NCBI GenBank assembly: GCA_026874595.1
Contig: CM049318.1
Location: forward strand, 38,587,956 to 38,651,955
Length of the DNA: 64,000 nt
Source of the DNA: Sipunculus nudus
Taxonomy: Eukaryota > Annelida > Sipuncula > Golfingiida > Sipunculidae
Direction: 5' to 3'
In this document: in pieces, positions 1 through 13,507 of the stretch
Position numbering within the stretch: position 1 is the stretch's first letter
Layout of the letters: each line of letters begins with the position of its first letter
Program-made: the position numbers and the translations under genes
The notes under the pieces: model-generated
Told to the model about the DNA's origin: nothing
Seen by the model: only the letters and a program-made list of their open reading frames with translations
The model's database searches: none

Positions 1-803
1 GTGCACTCATGGTAAATATGATTAAAAGTAACGTTTCCATGGACTTGTTCGAGTCAAGTCTATGCTGGACATATCTTTCAATTAGTTAAGAGATTTGCCA
101 CTAGATGGCAGTAACAACAACCTTAATGGCTGCTGTCAATTCTGGGCAAATTTTCAAAGTTAAACATATTTATTTCAACAAGATAAAAAAATAGTCGTGT
201 AGGCTAATGCAAATACTCTCCTGCATAAAAAAAATAAAAAATAAGAAATAAAAAAATGAAAATAGATTCGGATTTGGGTACGGGCTGATTAGTATATAGT
301 TGTATACTTAATCTATATCTTGTTAATGACGGAAAAAGTAACGATGATATAAGTCACCACCTTCATATAGCTATTATCCGCGATCAATGGTCAAGCCACG
401 TTATTCCCGGGTACCGGAAAGTTTCCCGGAGAAGATGGCATCTCTGGCAAAAATCTCGTAGTTCATTCAAATCCGCACATTGGTTTTAATTGATAACATA
501 CCCCATGGAATATCATTTCACACCTGCTCCAGAGGGGTTTCTGGTACATGGTACGTGTATCTATGATATGTCCATTCATTGTTGCACTGTTCTTTAATAT
601 AATAAAAAGTGTATATAAAAGCATTCTTTGTTTAGAACCCAGTAACAGCAAGCCATTTTTCGTGGGCTCTGATTAAACTTGGAGAAAATATTTCGAAACT
701 TTCCTTTTGCATTTCTCCTATAACATAATCTTTCTTTTTTTAACAAAATTAATTTTAAGTTTTTGATCGAATTGAAAAATTCAAGAACACTGTACCAGGT
801 TTG

Positions 804-876
<73 letters not shown>

Positions 877-2735
877 ATTGTAACTAGATTTAATAAAACA
901 CAAAAAATAATAATATCTTATTTCTAAATGAAAATTGCTGATAAATACAGGACGAGTATAGCCGTCATAGGCACTGCGGGAATCGCTGTAAAGTTGTTTG
1001 TTATATTATCGTTTATATGTTATCTTTTATTTGTTTGTATTTTTCAGATATTTTAACGATATTTATACAGAGGTTCCTGTTTGTGGTGCCACAGAAAGTA
1101 CAGTAATTCTAACACGTCACGGAAAATATATTACTTAAGTTGGACCGGGGCAGTGAGGGTGCGGATAACAAACCACAAAGTATTGTGTAAACAGCTGGAG
1201 ACCGACGAGCGGCGTTGGTACAGCGTTAACCGACTGGCGGCGCCACCTGACGTCTGATCAAAGATTATTCTATTCGTCAATTAACTAATAAGGATCAATA
1301 TATTTTAAGCAAGTGCTACACTAAACGCGTTTGTCGGAAGGATCCGTTAAGGGAGAAACTTGCTTGTCTTCCTAATTGATTATTATGGATCATCTATATA
1401 TATATATACTCGCTTTAATATACATATAGTCACTGGATGATTTTACGTGTCAATCGTTTTATAGATGTTCCATAGTTTTTATAGGTCTATTTGTGTCATT
1501 TCCAGATCAATAGCAAACGAGTGTCCAGAAATTAATTGGCTGAATTTACTCGCTTTGTTTACACTCTCATTTTTCTAAAATAAGTATTTAGTCCTGTTTC
1601 GTATAAATTTTTGGTCGATTATTTGATGAAAAATGTTCTCAATATACCAATTAAGGACATTCATACACTTTCAAGGTGATTGCATACAATGGCCAGAAAC
1701 GGAAGTGGCGATTATGACGCCATATGGATTAGAATTCAGTCCTCTTTATGACATCCAAATTTCTTAAATTAAAAATATATATATATATATATTATTTCAA
1801 ATTATAAAGTATGGTGCCATAAAGGCAGTCTTGTAAACGTCTGAGCGATATTCGCATTTGTGCATTCACATAAAATATTAAAGAAAGGATACTACTCATT
1901 CATTTATCATTTTATTCATTCAGATACGTTTTAATAAACAACTTATGTAGTATATACTCATATGCTTTATTTGTATACTTTATGTGTACTAAAAGTCCCA
2001 ATCCTCGTGGTCATTTACGAAACTTGCTTATAAGAAACGAAACTTAAGAAACTGACCGGTTATATAAAGGCTTGTAAACCTATCCAGTTTCCGGTGCATC
2101 AGTTCTTGCTCATGCGGCGTGCATGTGGAAAAGTTTTGACTGAGGTATTGTATAAACTATTTATTGTTTTTCACATTGGGTTTGATTGGCCTTCAGAATT
2201 AGGTCCCGTTTGTTCGAAAATCACGATATACCTGGCACGGCGGCCTGGTGGAGCAAGGTTTCCTCCCCACATAATCTATAGAGGCTTGCTTATATAAGAA
2301 AGCTGGACCTGTTTAACGACTTATTCAGCATTCTGATTAGACTGATTTGACCCACATGGAGTCGCGAGGGCCTGTGCTGCAACGGAACATTTTCAAACTT
2401 TGTCCAAACATCTGGTAATCTAACGTTATAGTTAGTTAATTCACACCAAATAAACTATTCGAGTGATAAGACATTGTGTAAGGCCAATGCGACCGTCACT
2501 GTGCATATCGACCGTCACTGTTTCCTGACTTGTTGCAGCAAAGCTGCCAATCATTTACTATGGCCATGAGAGAATTGCGTGGTAATGGTGTATCTTATAG
2601 CACCGTACCTCTTAATGACAAGTGAAGAGTTGTTATAAAACAGGAATGATTTGTTTACTGATGCGGATTTTCACCTAAATCCTCAATACAGCTTCCACTG
2701 CCATTCTAACGATTTCATGTTAAGACTATAGGGAA
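1..2735. other. Intergenic, AT-rich, no gene seen
   Basis: No reading frame here resembles a known protein and none has a convincing exon structure. The stretch contains a long TA array (805-873), a short one (1774-1792) and a GC-richer patch near 1140-1260. I see no promoter that can be tied to a gene. Confidence 0.6.
805..873. repeat. (TA)n microsatellite
   Basis: Almost pure TA dinucleotide array of about 69 bp. Confidence 0.97.
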
Positions 2736-3148
2736 TGAGTGACATTGAAGTAGTCGAGTCTTTGGGTTCAAATCCATATCCATCTTCTTCGAGTCCGAGT
2801 CATTGTATAATCGACTCAGGTATATGTAACTCCAATACAAATCTCTTTATATTAAACAAATCTAAAATGGAAATTTGAGATTATTTCGTATATCTCTATG
2901 TTAATGTACACACGCTTTTTACATGAATTTTTACTTATACTTAGCTAACGATGCACGGCTAAAGCTTGGCATATACAGTCTTATTTGTTTATTCTGAGTC
3001 CGCACATGTATGTATTTATAGTATATGGCAGTTTTTTTTCTACTGGACATGAGATGGACTCTCCCAAATGTCTCCAGTCTTTCCTTAAGAGATCAAGTCC
3101 AAGTCCGAGTCCCTAAACAACTGGCCTCCCGTTCTACATCATTCATGA
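2736..3148. mobile_element. MITE-like element, GAGTCC family, copy A
   Basis: The left end reads GAGTGACATTGAAGTAGTCG. The right end, in reverse complement, begins CTCATGAATGATGTAGAA, so the ends are imperfect inverted repeats around a GTGATGTwG core. Inside lie degenerate hexamers of the GAGTCC/AAGTCC type (2751-2820 and 3050-3115). The same arrangement occurs at 13544-14045, which is why I treat the pair as one non-autonomous DNA-transposon family. No transposase frame is present. Confidence 0.55.
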
Positions 3149-4461
3149 GAGACAAAATTGTCGCTAAGCCAGCACTTGTCTAATGCAGGGTGTAAGTGTT
3201 TCAGACAAAAGGAACCCCTTGGGGAGAATATATATAATTATATAAATCGAATGGGTTTCGCAGCTGGGACTCCTGCAAAGCATTGTTCTCAGCCCGACAG
3301 AGTCTCCAATAAAGGTAAACTGGTGAAAATGGAACATGACGAATGATATTCGCTGAGAAAAAAAAAGACAAAGATATTATTCTCTGGATTTTCTTAAAAT
3401 TTTCTTAGGGGAGACAGATTTAGAGGGGGCTTGCATAGGATTAAAGGAGATAATAATATACACAAGCAGTACTGTCCTATTCACTTTACTTCTGCATGCG
3501 TGAGTAACGGATGAAGTCCACTGTACTATGCTCTCCTGGTACACATCTGATATTAAGCCCCCAGTTTCTACGACTCTGCATCCACCCCTGCATACATATA
3601 AACCTGAAATGTAAATGGAAAAAAACAGTGCCAGAGCCCTCTGAACAGTCGATTTACCGGTATGTGTAATTCTACATTGCCACCTATCGCAAGGCCAAGG
3701 AACTATCACAGGTGTGATATTGAAACGCATCTTGCGTTCATGATTGTAAAGATCAGATTCGTACTTGAATAACTCAGTATTCTGTTATACCATTAGCTTA
3801 CTTTTATATACAACTTTTTATCCTGTTCATTAGCTGAAATCTGACCTTTAATTAAAAGGTTTTAGATTCATCTCCAAGGTCTGAGTTCGTCAGTAACTTC
3901 CTGCACCTATACTGTCTCAGTTGAACCTTTTTATTCCCTTTTAATATTTCCACGCGCACAGGCAGAGCATTAGCACCCTCAGCACGTCATGACGAGATAT
4001 CGTTTATCATTACGTTTATAATAATTATCATGCATGACTTAATTGTGGAACAAACTTGAAATTTACATAACGAAAGGCAAAAATCCTAGATACTCACGAG
4101 TATATTATATGAAAACCGTTTTATAATGTTCACCTTCCATTTGATCGATGGTTCCAGTGGATACCATGGATCAAGCCCTATATTACTTGTATTGACTAAA
4201 GACCGATTTTCACTCATCGAAGAACCGTATGAACTAATCCACCAGAAGGTGTGATTGTATACGGGCAGCAGCTTTACATGCTCCAATATATTATCCAGCT
4301 GCATGCTCTGTATATAAATTGTCCAGTTTTACTATACTAAATGAACATAATCTGTGTGTTTTTTGTAAAAGGGAAAAAAGCCAAAAACAGGAGGAAATTA
4401 GTGTGTAATGGAAGGTATTGGCCAACTGTGTTGCTAGGTATATATACGTTGACGCACTTAT
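3149..4461. other. Intergenic, nothing recognised
   Basis: AT-rich sequence. The longest open frame (117 codons, minus strand, 3377-3730) has a composition and context that look random, and I recognise no domain in it. Confidence 0.5.
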
Positions 4462-4906
4462 AAAGCTTCGGTCACAACCCGCTGCGGTCACCGCACACCG
4501 TAGAGTACCGCACGGTTTTTGGGACCGCAGGAATACTTAAGCCTCGGTCACAACCCGCTGCGGTCACCGCACACCGTAGAGTACCGCACGGTTTTTGGGA
4601 CCGCAGGAATACTTAAGCCTCGGTGACAACCCGCTGCGGCCATCGCACACCGTAGATCATCGTTCGGGTATCCTACGACCTCCGTACGTCTATACTGTAC
4701 GGTGCCCGTACGGAGCCCGCAGGTGGCTGCCTGACGCACGGCCGCCGCAACAACTTATTAAGCGCTCGCGCTAATGTCATTTACGGTCGTTGCGAAGTCT
4801 TACAAGCGGCCTTTGAAAAACGCACGGTTGCCGTGCGTCTACCGCACGGAATAGCCCAAAACATTCGCCATACGGCGACCGTATCCCGGTTGTGACCGAG
4901 GCTTTA
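4462..4906. mobile_element. MITE with inverted termini and a triplicated 76-bp end
   Basis: The left terminus AAAGCTTCGGTCACAACC and the right terminus GGTTGTGACCGAGGCTTT are inverted repeats with one mismatch. The left terminal block is repeated in tandem with a 76-bp period, starting at 4466, 4542 and 4618. The first two units are essentially identical and the third is diverged. Internal sequence is GC-rich with many CCGCAC/GTGCGG motifs. The flanks TTATA and TAGGG suggest a TA-type target, but I cannot fix the duplication exactly. No coding capacity is seen. Confidence 0.75.
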
Positions 4907-5127
4907 GGGGGAAATTTCCTACATTCTCACCTTTCGCATAAATGTTTTCTTTTTTTTCCAAGACATACCTTTCATCAGAAAAAAAGCTGGTGTAGCAACA
5001 TGAAAGTGAAAGCTATAGAAGGATTAGCATCCGTTGGTGCATGAGAAAGGTTAATGGTGCACGTCAGTTAGAGTCGCCTGGTTGAAGAAGGTTTGGCGCG
5101 TTGTTCTCCATGTGCATATATAATTGC

Positions 5128-5415
5128 TTCCGCTAGGAGGGTATGCCTTCATCCGCGTTCGTGTGTGTGTGCGCGCGCGTGTTTGTGTCTGTTCACAACA
5201 TATCCCATGAAATCACGACGGGTATCTCATGACATTTTCATGCAGGGCATTTCGGGAATGGCCAAATAAAGAATCGATTAGATTTTGGTGTGGAACCGGA
5301 ACATGAACCGGATTCAGGAACGTCATCAAGGAATATTCACAAATGTAGAGTCACTTATCCACGAATGAACCTGGTAATACGGGCCGAATAAGTGAATCCA
5401 AACACGGTTTTGTTA
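5128..5415 (-). mobile_element. CA-bearing interspersed repeat, copy 1 (inverted)
   Basis: This segment contains GAGGGTATGCCTTCATCC, a GT/GC tract (5161-5182), then a body with ATTTCGGGAATGGCCAAA, AATCGATTAGATTTTGGTG and TTCACAAATGTAGAGTCACTT. The same blocks, in reverse complement, recur at 47880-48165 and 49659-49970 in the same order. It is therefore one member of an interspersed family of about 300 bp with a built-in CA microsatellite. Confidence 0.65.
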
Positions 5416-6406
5416 GGATCTCACAATAGGAAATTCCTAAAAGATCTCTATAGTTCTTTACAAGTTTAACCAAATTTTAAGTAATTAAGGGCGAGTTGAT
5501 TCAGCACGGTTAAGACAACGTCTTTAGTCGTGAGAAGTCACTTGTATCATAAGCAGTTTCAGCACCTTATAACTAACGCTGAATTGCGGACAGAAACCCG
5601 AATCAAATTCTTTAAATGTACTGTAATAATGAAAGTGTATATATGTATGACTTTAATGCCAATCATATATCGTGATAAATATATATATCAATATTGTAAT
5701 ATTGTAATATTGTAATACAACAGTTAATACAAATTTGGCTCCTCTATATCTCAGTCTGTCAGAATACTTATTGAATTCGACCGTGAATACACAATTCCCG
5801 CTTTTCGTATATCTGTATAGATATATATGTAAACTTCGTTGATAGGGCCTATTATATACATCTCGGCGCTCTCTGCAGACAAAGTGGCAAAATTAACGCT
5901 ACATGGTATTCGACCTCGGAGCAATCCAAGCCACTACTACACGCTATATACATGTATATATTTTCCTATAACTACCTACAATTATTCCGATCATGACGTC
6001 ACAGCTGCACTCAGTGACCCTTGATGGCGCCAGAACTAAAAAAAAAATAATCGAAGAAGTATTGAATTGGACATATTTCTATTATGAAATGTAAATCAAC
6101 GGATATTATATGAAGATTCAAAGACCTTTTTTTGTTATATCTGCCCAACATAATCAATACAACCAATGGAGGTAAAATCATAAATACCTCTATCCGGCTT
6201 TAATAGTAATGCGTGCGTGAAATCGTTTGAGTGTTCCCATATGTCAACTGTGTCGCGTGTTTGAGGTTAACTGAAAAAGGAAATGACCTCTTCAAGACAG
6301 AGGGGACATGCTGGGGGAGGGGATTTTTCTTAATTGGATGCTGGGCTATGTTTCTTTAACTAAAACATCTATTCCTTTATGTTTACTACGCCTTTGAAAT
6401 CTCATT

Positions 6407-6469
<63 letters not shown>

Positions 6470-7850
6470 ATTCTTCATGTTTGAAATTAATTAATATGAC
6501 ATAACATGTTTTGCTTTGGTTAATGGGCATAATGGAATACACGCACGATTCTTTAACGCTCTAAAACCTTTCATATACTGCAAAATTGCTAATACGTTTT
6601 TACATGATGTATTTATGCTGTTGTACATTTTATATATAGATAATATTTTCCTTGTTTTAACTATAGATATATTTCCGATGTGTTTCATTATAGATATCTT
6701 TGCTTGGTGGATAATTCATGTTCAAGCGTAACCAATCGTGTGATCGTACAACTCTTGCGTCAAATACATGTATGTTATATATACTTCTATATCGTACTCA
6801 TATCTAGATATACATATATGTAAGTTGTATCTGTTACAACTTATATTCTAAATTGTAGCATACGCTTATTGAAAAACAGCACTTGTTGAACTAGCTTAAC
6901 TGCTGAAATAAATGTATACAATAAACAAATCTAAATAAAAATTTATAAAGTATATAAAAAGTATAACGTTCACACCCACACAATTCTATAGACATTGTTA
7001 TGTTACAACTAATACAAATATAGGCTTTCTTTGGGATAGTATACATGTTAATGTTAAAGCAAGGGCAGATAGGACGCTCTTTCTAAATTATGGAGTGGCA
7101 TACAGATCTTCTATATAAATGTATACATATATGAAGTCTCTAATCAGAAAGCGAATTCGTAGATGCCAGAAAAAATGATATTTGCCAAATCTGAATGATT
7201 GCGTATAGTTATTTCACCTTGACTCAATGCTGTAAAAAAAGTTTTATTAGAATTATATATATTTGTCCGAGAATATCTTTGCTTTGAACATTACTAGTAA
7301 ATGTTGATCTAACCTAGCATTCATCAGATGTATATTATTTATATGTTATACTTTGCCTTTGCAAGAATTTTCATTATTCAAAGAATACATAGAACTGAAT
7401 GTGTTAATATGTTGCAATGATGTTCAATTTCCTTTAAATTCACATAAATGTTTTAAATAAAACGAATAAATAACAGTCTCAGTTGATTTAGTAGGCGTGG
7501 ATTATTAATTTGACTATAAAGAGACACTAAAATCGTCGTTGATCCCACGACAATTGTGATTGGTCTCGACGACGTCGATTGGCGGGAAATTGGTGTCGTC
7601 TGCTTTATTGAATACCGTCAATTGGCAGTAAACTTCGAAATCGTCTGCTGTATTCATTGACGCCGCGAGTATTGCGTGCGCCATGAGTAGAGTTGAGCGC
7701 ACAATACTTTAGTATACCCCCCCCCCCCCCAAGCCCTGCACCGTTGGTAGTTGTTTTATTTTCTTTCGCCAAATGATCTGGCGCTGCCGCCGTACACCAG
7801 ACGCCGATGCAGTAAAGGTCTAGCCACAGAACAGGAGTGAGATCTGTTTG
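5416..7850. other. Intergenic upstream of gene 1
   Basis: AT-rich, with a (TA)n array at 6411-6465 and a run of 14 C at 7717-7730. An exact CRE palindrome TGACGTCA is at 5994-6001. From about 7500 GC content rises and CpG-containing motifs (GTCGACG, CGCCGC) appear, as expected near a promoter. No coding sequence is recognised. Confidence 0.5.
6411..6465. repeat. (TA)n microsatellite
   Basis: Pure TA array of about 55 bp. Confidence 0.97.
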
Positions 7851-7851
7851 G

Positions 7852-7900
7852 TATATAAAGCAGACGGACTCAGAGGGACTGGCTTATCATCCGTGACGTG
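7852..7900 (+). promoter_or_regulatory. Candidate core promoter of gene 1 (TATA box)
   Basis: TATATAAAG at 7852-7860 is a good TATA box, 357 bp upstream of the start codon of the BAMBI-like gene. A start site about 25-35 bp downstream would fall near 7880-7887, where CTTATCATC offers an initiator-like TCA. A CRE-like GTGACGTG follows at 7893-7900. The same stretch contains GACGTGAGTACG, which also looks like a splice donor, so a small intron in the 5' leader is possible. Confidence 0.5.
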
Positions 7901-8216
7901 AGTACGCCCGGCGCTGGCCGAATGGTGCCGCGCAGGACCATAGAGCCCTTATCGTGCCTTTGATGGTTGAATAGATGGGCGCCTCTGTCAGCGCAGGCCC
8001 GGACCGACCAATGGGGGCGCCAGAGCAGTCATTACGTTAATAAGTGCACTAGAAGAAGTCAAGTCCCCGCGAGGTACTCCAGGCTCCTGTTTCTAAACAT
8101 TGACAATACACATGGGTCTCGGCAAGGCTTTATAGATTTGCAGCAGTTGTATAACAAGTCTGCATATCGCGTGCTGCTTTATCCATGAGCGGACGCTCCC
8201 TCACTGCTCGCACAGG
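7882..8216 (+). other. Inferred 5' UTR of gene 1
   Basis: This is the leader between the inferred start site and the ATG at 8217. It holds several upstream ATGs with short frames: 7922 (13 codons), 7963 (3), 7975 (21), 8114 (7) and 8185 (11). GC content is higher than in the flanks. The extent is inferred from the TATA box only. Confidence 0.4.
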
Positions 8217-8220
8217 ATGA
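8185..8220 (+). promoter_or_regulatory. uORF whose stop overlaps the gene 1 start (ATGA)
   Basis: An 11-codon frame starts at 8185. Its TGA (8218-8220) overlaps the main ATG (8217-8219) as ATGA. The uORF start context has T at -3 (weak), while the main start has A at -3 (good). The arrangement would allow leaky scanning or reinitiation if transcription starts upstream as inferred. Confidence 0.4.
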
Positions 8221-8295
8221 GGGTGGGCGGGCTGCTGGAGTCATCCTTCCTTCTGCTCCGCCTGGGGTGTCTTGCAGGGCTTAAAACTGTCGTAG
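8217..8295 (+). CDS. Gene 1 exon 1: signal peptide
   Basis: ATG at 8217 with A at -3, then MRVGG, a hydrophobic [17 protein letters not shown] stretch and KTVV. The exon ends with the first base of a Gly codon and the donor G|GTAAGT (8296 onward). A signal-peptide exon with a phase 1 junction fits the three-exon plan of BAMBI genes. No longer in-frame start is preferred, because the upstream ATG at 8185 is in another frame. Confidence 0.8.
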
Positions 8296-8882
8296 GTAAG
8301 TACAGTTATCTCGCTCACTCATTCATTCATTCAGTGATGTATATCCGTGAGTGCAGTCTCTATCACATCGACTCTTGACCCGAGCGTGACTGATAATAAC
8401 TTACATTTTATTTATTGTTATGTTTACCTTTCATTTGTTTGCACTAGTTTGCTCACATATGTATTGTGAACTTACTCTTGTATGACTCATACCCTTCAAT
8501 TCATTTCTGTACCTAATTTATCTCTGTGTTGTTTACGTTGCAGAAGGGGGGGGGGGGTACTTAATCAGTTTCTTATTAATAACTTTTATATCATTATTGT
8601 TAGTCTTTACTATGATACTGCCCATTAATTTTTTAGTCGGTTTATTTTTTTCTCTCCCACGTAAACAAGATTTTGTTAAGTATCAGTTGTACTGTGTACT
8701 ACTTCAATTTGTATTACTTACATGAAAGACAAGCCAGCTGAGAGGATATGCTTTACCATATGATTACTGGGTCATATTAAATAAATAGGCGACCGTAAAG
8801 GACAGACAAACCGACAGACAAACGACGAGACAGAGACGGTATAAATATGACCGATCCTAAGCAGAGGGGGATACACACACAT

Positions 8883-8925
<43 letters not shown>

Positions 8926-11574
8926 TTTGAAAACTGATGAACCGTATAAGCTAATGGGAGTATATCTGTTAATTGTTATCTAATATTACGATTGAGAGTA
9001 ATTAATGTATAAGTAATAATCGATCAAGATACAAATGCACCCACACACCCACACACACATATATATAATCTTGTTGGTAAGAACTCGCGAGAGACAAGTA
9101 ATAAAAGTCTTCAGTAATAGGTTCTATAAATTGATGAATTTAGATAAGTACTACCAAAATCAAATCCACTTGCGTCGTACTCGATGTTGCGAAATAATCT
9201 GTCGACTCTGTCACAGCTAAGTTTTATCATTGCGCACCATTTTTCTCGGAGACAGACTGTGAGTGACATGTGTTTTTGAGCCTGTCATCTTGTCATCCTG
9301 TAGTTTGTTCAGTGCTGACCCCGACCTGACTATTATGTTGTATGTCTCTCCAGCTTGTTAGTTTTATGTCCGTATTCGTTGTCTGTGACCACGGTTTGAT
9401 TCTGTCATAAATGTATCCCACCTGCCGGTGCTCCGTGCTGAGCATCTGTAGAACACACGCCAGTATATAAGGATATTAAATAAACGACATTATTTCGAGT
9501 CGGGGTAATAAAACGAAGCCATCCATGCAACTTACGCTATACCTTCACTAACGAGACTGTGTGGAGGTGGTGTTTTCGTCCGTGTCTGTATTTCTGCTTT
9601 GTCGCTTGTTTTTACAAAACATTAAAAAATAAATTAATGTACGTTTTTTTTTCCCTTGAAAAACCACCTCAACTTCTATACGCGTAATCTCGCGTATTCT
9701 TGGTTAGTTACATAGTTCTGCCCGTCGGGGTGTGCAAGTTATGTCCTTTCTTGCCAGTACATGTATATTCCAGTTCGTGCTCTGCACGGGCCAGCCAATC
9801 CTGGCTGGTTGAAACAGACCGATGTACTACTGATTCCCCCCGGAGAGACAGGCTATGCTTGCCACACGGCATGTCGTCTCCAAACCTCCATTGACGTAAC
9901 CATGCACCAGTATCAACATCTTTATATAAGCAAAAAGCCATGCTCGATCTTAAATAGCTTGGATCTATGAAAATCTCCACGTTTATTTTAAGACTTGGGT
10001 GAAAGTGCGACATACATGGTCCGACATCTGTCAATGTGGGAATCGAATCTACACCCCTCAGTACTCTGGGGTAGTAGTCGGATACGTTAACCACCAGTGC
10101 ACCACCGAGAGTGGTGCATTTTAATAAAATGACATTGCAATGAAATTTTACATAGCAAGCCCTTGTGATACGAGGAATTGATTAGTTTTTTTAAAATTTC
10201 AATTGCTTGTACACCTGTTCCACGTATAAGTAACTCTGACTGGTGCTGACACCCCGTTGAGGAATTCGGTGCCATTAACGACGGGCGGGTCTTGCGTCTT
10301 TTGAGGTGATCTGATAAACATCTTGTATACTGGTGGAGGGATGCTCTCATTGTATGCTGCAGAATACACCATTTCCACGAGCAAGAGCCCTGCATGCATG
10401 TGCGTATAACTGTGTTTGGGTCAAGTTTATCAAGCATGGTGGCTTTTGTTACAGTGCAAAAGAATCTAACAGGAACCTCAACTGTGAGACTGAAATAGCT
10501 TTTTATTACTATGATGATATTAAATATAACAAATACGATATCTCTTTGTCGACAAAACCGACCCGAACACTTAGTGTCAGTCATCGCCAACAAATGTCGC
10601 CAGTGAGTTAGAAAAGGCAAAGTGCTATTGCAGTTTCAGCCTCATGAAGTTATTGGATAAGCGCATTTTATAGATGTAAACGCATCTCCGAATGCATGGG
10701 GCATACCGTGCATAGAAACAGGGAGATATTACGTTTTACCGGCTGTCTTTATTTTCACTGGGCGTATTTTTAGACATAAATGAGATCAAAGTCTTTTATA
10801 CAGACCTTACAACCGTGTACCTATTAGATACTTAAACAAAAATAATAAGACGATTCTTCAAATCACCCGCCGCAAGTCAGCTAGGTGGGTTTATTGTCAT
10901 CATGCAGTTCATGTACGCCGCTTATTTGTCGTAGCATTTGTATATTCTAAGATAAACTTGTTTATTCTGAAAACAATGTACATGTAATCCTTTTACGTTT
11001 GTCCAAACCCCTGGTCTTGGCCGATTATTTCACTACTTCTCATAAATGTCTACCGTCACCACTGCTAACACGACCACTTATATTTTGTCTTGGTGGTTGT
11101 CGTATTATAGTGAGGGTCTAGGGTAATTTGGGAAATCCCGATTGGCGTCCATTCTATAAAGACACGACCACCTACCGAGGACGATCAGATATAAATACAA
11201 CCGGTTTGATGGTTGTGTATTATATATTTACCCGCTATAAAAAAATTATTATCATAAAATTTCAGTTTTTTTCATCACTGATAAAAGCGTATTTCGAGAA
11301 GTAAAGGAAAATAAATAGTTACAAATCAGGAAACAGCATATGTTAATACTAATCAAAGAAATTTTACAGTTAAAGAAAGAGCGCAGAGAGTGAAAGAAAT
11401 CAAAATATAGATGAAGTCACAACTTGTGCAAAAAGTACTTGAGGCATTTGTATTTTATTGCTTTTAATTCTAATATTATTACTATTAATAGTATTATTTT
11501 TAATATTATGCCTATAACTGAGTATAATTCTTTATATAAATAAATATCTATTATACACTCACACATTTATATAC

Positions 11575-11632
<58 letters not shown>

Positions 11633-12379
11633 TAATCATTCACATTACAGTTTGCCTTTATTTATAAGCTAGAACACTGCAGACATAAACGTGTAGCGGG
11701 GCGATCCAGGTCTTATCTTTAAAAAAGAAACATGGGCCCTGGGGATCCCTCACAAAGAGATAGGACTTCTATTTCATATTGACTGGCATTACCCTTAATT
11801 AGCGGAGCGCAGCTCCAGTGCCGCCACGACACGCCCGAGCTATAGCGCTTCTATCGCCCCATAATCATACAACGTATTCTTGATTGGAGCTTGCTTGAAG
11901 GGAAATTGAGATAAGAGCCCAGCGGGTCTATAGATTCTGTCTGAAGGCACGGATCGATACATTCCCGGCCATCTACGGATAGGTTTCCGATTGTATTGCG
12001 TTCTGTCAGAATGTGTGTCAGTCTGCAGGGCTGCTCTGACAAACTCGGGCTCCAGGAAAAACGGCCCACATCGATTTGACGTCACATCAGCACATATTTG
12101 AACGGTCACGTCTGGATGGCCGTCTGTGTGGCTCCATCAGATTCATAAAATTTGTCGAGTTGTAACCGGAAACAGGCTCACTCTGTGTATTATATGGACT
12201 ATATATAGGTAGGCAGTGTTAGAGTTGGCACGCAATATAATTTTAATATAGAATATGATACATAACAAATACATTATATATATGTAAATATACATATATA
12301 TCTATATATAAATATATATATATATATACACTTTACTCTCGATTATTTACCACTCGTTTATCAGCCAAATTCGCCTTTC

Positions 12380-12428
<49 letters not shown>

Positions 12429-13440
12429 TCAAAAAACAGATTGGTTAAATATATAACCAATTTAATTTGTTAAGCCAGTTTTGGTTGTTTTAACCAAGAT
12501 ATTGTTTATCTTAACCAATGCATTGCTAAAGTACTAACCAAACCAGTTGGTTGTTTTGACCAATTTTTATTGGTTAACAGAATACAAATACAGTATGTAG
12601 GTTTAACCAATATATTGGTCAATTGGTAACCAAAATATTGGTTACTTAAGCACACATTTATGACCAATTTGGTTGTTTGAGATGATATTGGTTGATTTTA
12701 CCAACACATTGGTAATTTCAACCAACTTGTAACCAAACTCATTGGTCATTTTGACCAATTTTTATTGGTCGACCGTTTTGTTGCAAATATTTAACCAGTT
12801 TTCTTGGTTGAGTTAAACATTGGTTAATTTTATCAACATATTGGTTATTTAACCAACTGATTGATCAAGCACTGACCAAACCGTTTGATCAGTTTTAACA
12901 TCAGGCACAAAAGTGCTCCAAATCAGACATGAGAGAGTCTGACATGTATGCGAGCGGTCACAGGTTCGATTCCACGGGGCGGAAAATGTGTTTCACCTTG
13001 AAACCCACACCAGAACAACCCGAACTAAAGAAAGACTTACAAGAAGACTCCCAATCAATCTAAAGAATAAAACAACTGAAAAGGGGACTGAAAGTAGCAG
13101 TGCACACATAAATAAGTCCACTACTCTGACCAATTTGAATTGATTCATGTGACCAATTTATTATTTGATTTAATCAATTTGTTTTGGTTGACCTCAACCA
13201 AAGTACATTGGTTGAGAATAACCAAATTATTTTGGTTAAACTGACCAATTTTGATGGTTTAAATGATCAGCTGTGTTGGTTGCTCTGACCAATATATAGG
13301 TTGATTTGACCAATACCTGTTGTTTGATTACGATTAAAATAAATTGGTTGTTTTAAACAAATTGTTTGGACATATTTTGACCAATAAAATTGATTGGAAT
13401 CAACCAATTTTTTGGTTGATTCAACCAATCTGTTTTTTGA

Positions 13441-13507
<67 letters not shown>

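Noticed and set aside
7967-8188. 73-codon frame just upstream of gene 1
   Set aside because: It begins at a TTG, not ATG, and lies in the inferred 5' leader with no domain.
10087-10620. 177-codon minus-strand frame, the longest in the window
   Set aside because: Its C-terminus lies in the tRNA-like repeat, it lacks any recognisable domain, and another frame in the same DNA looks more protein-like.
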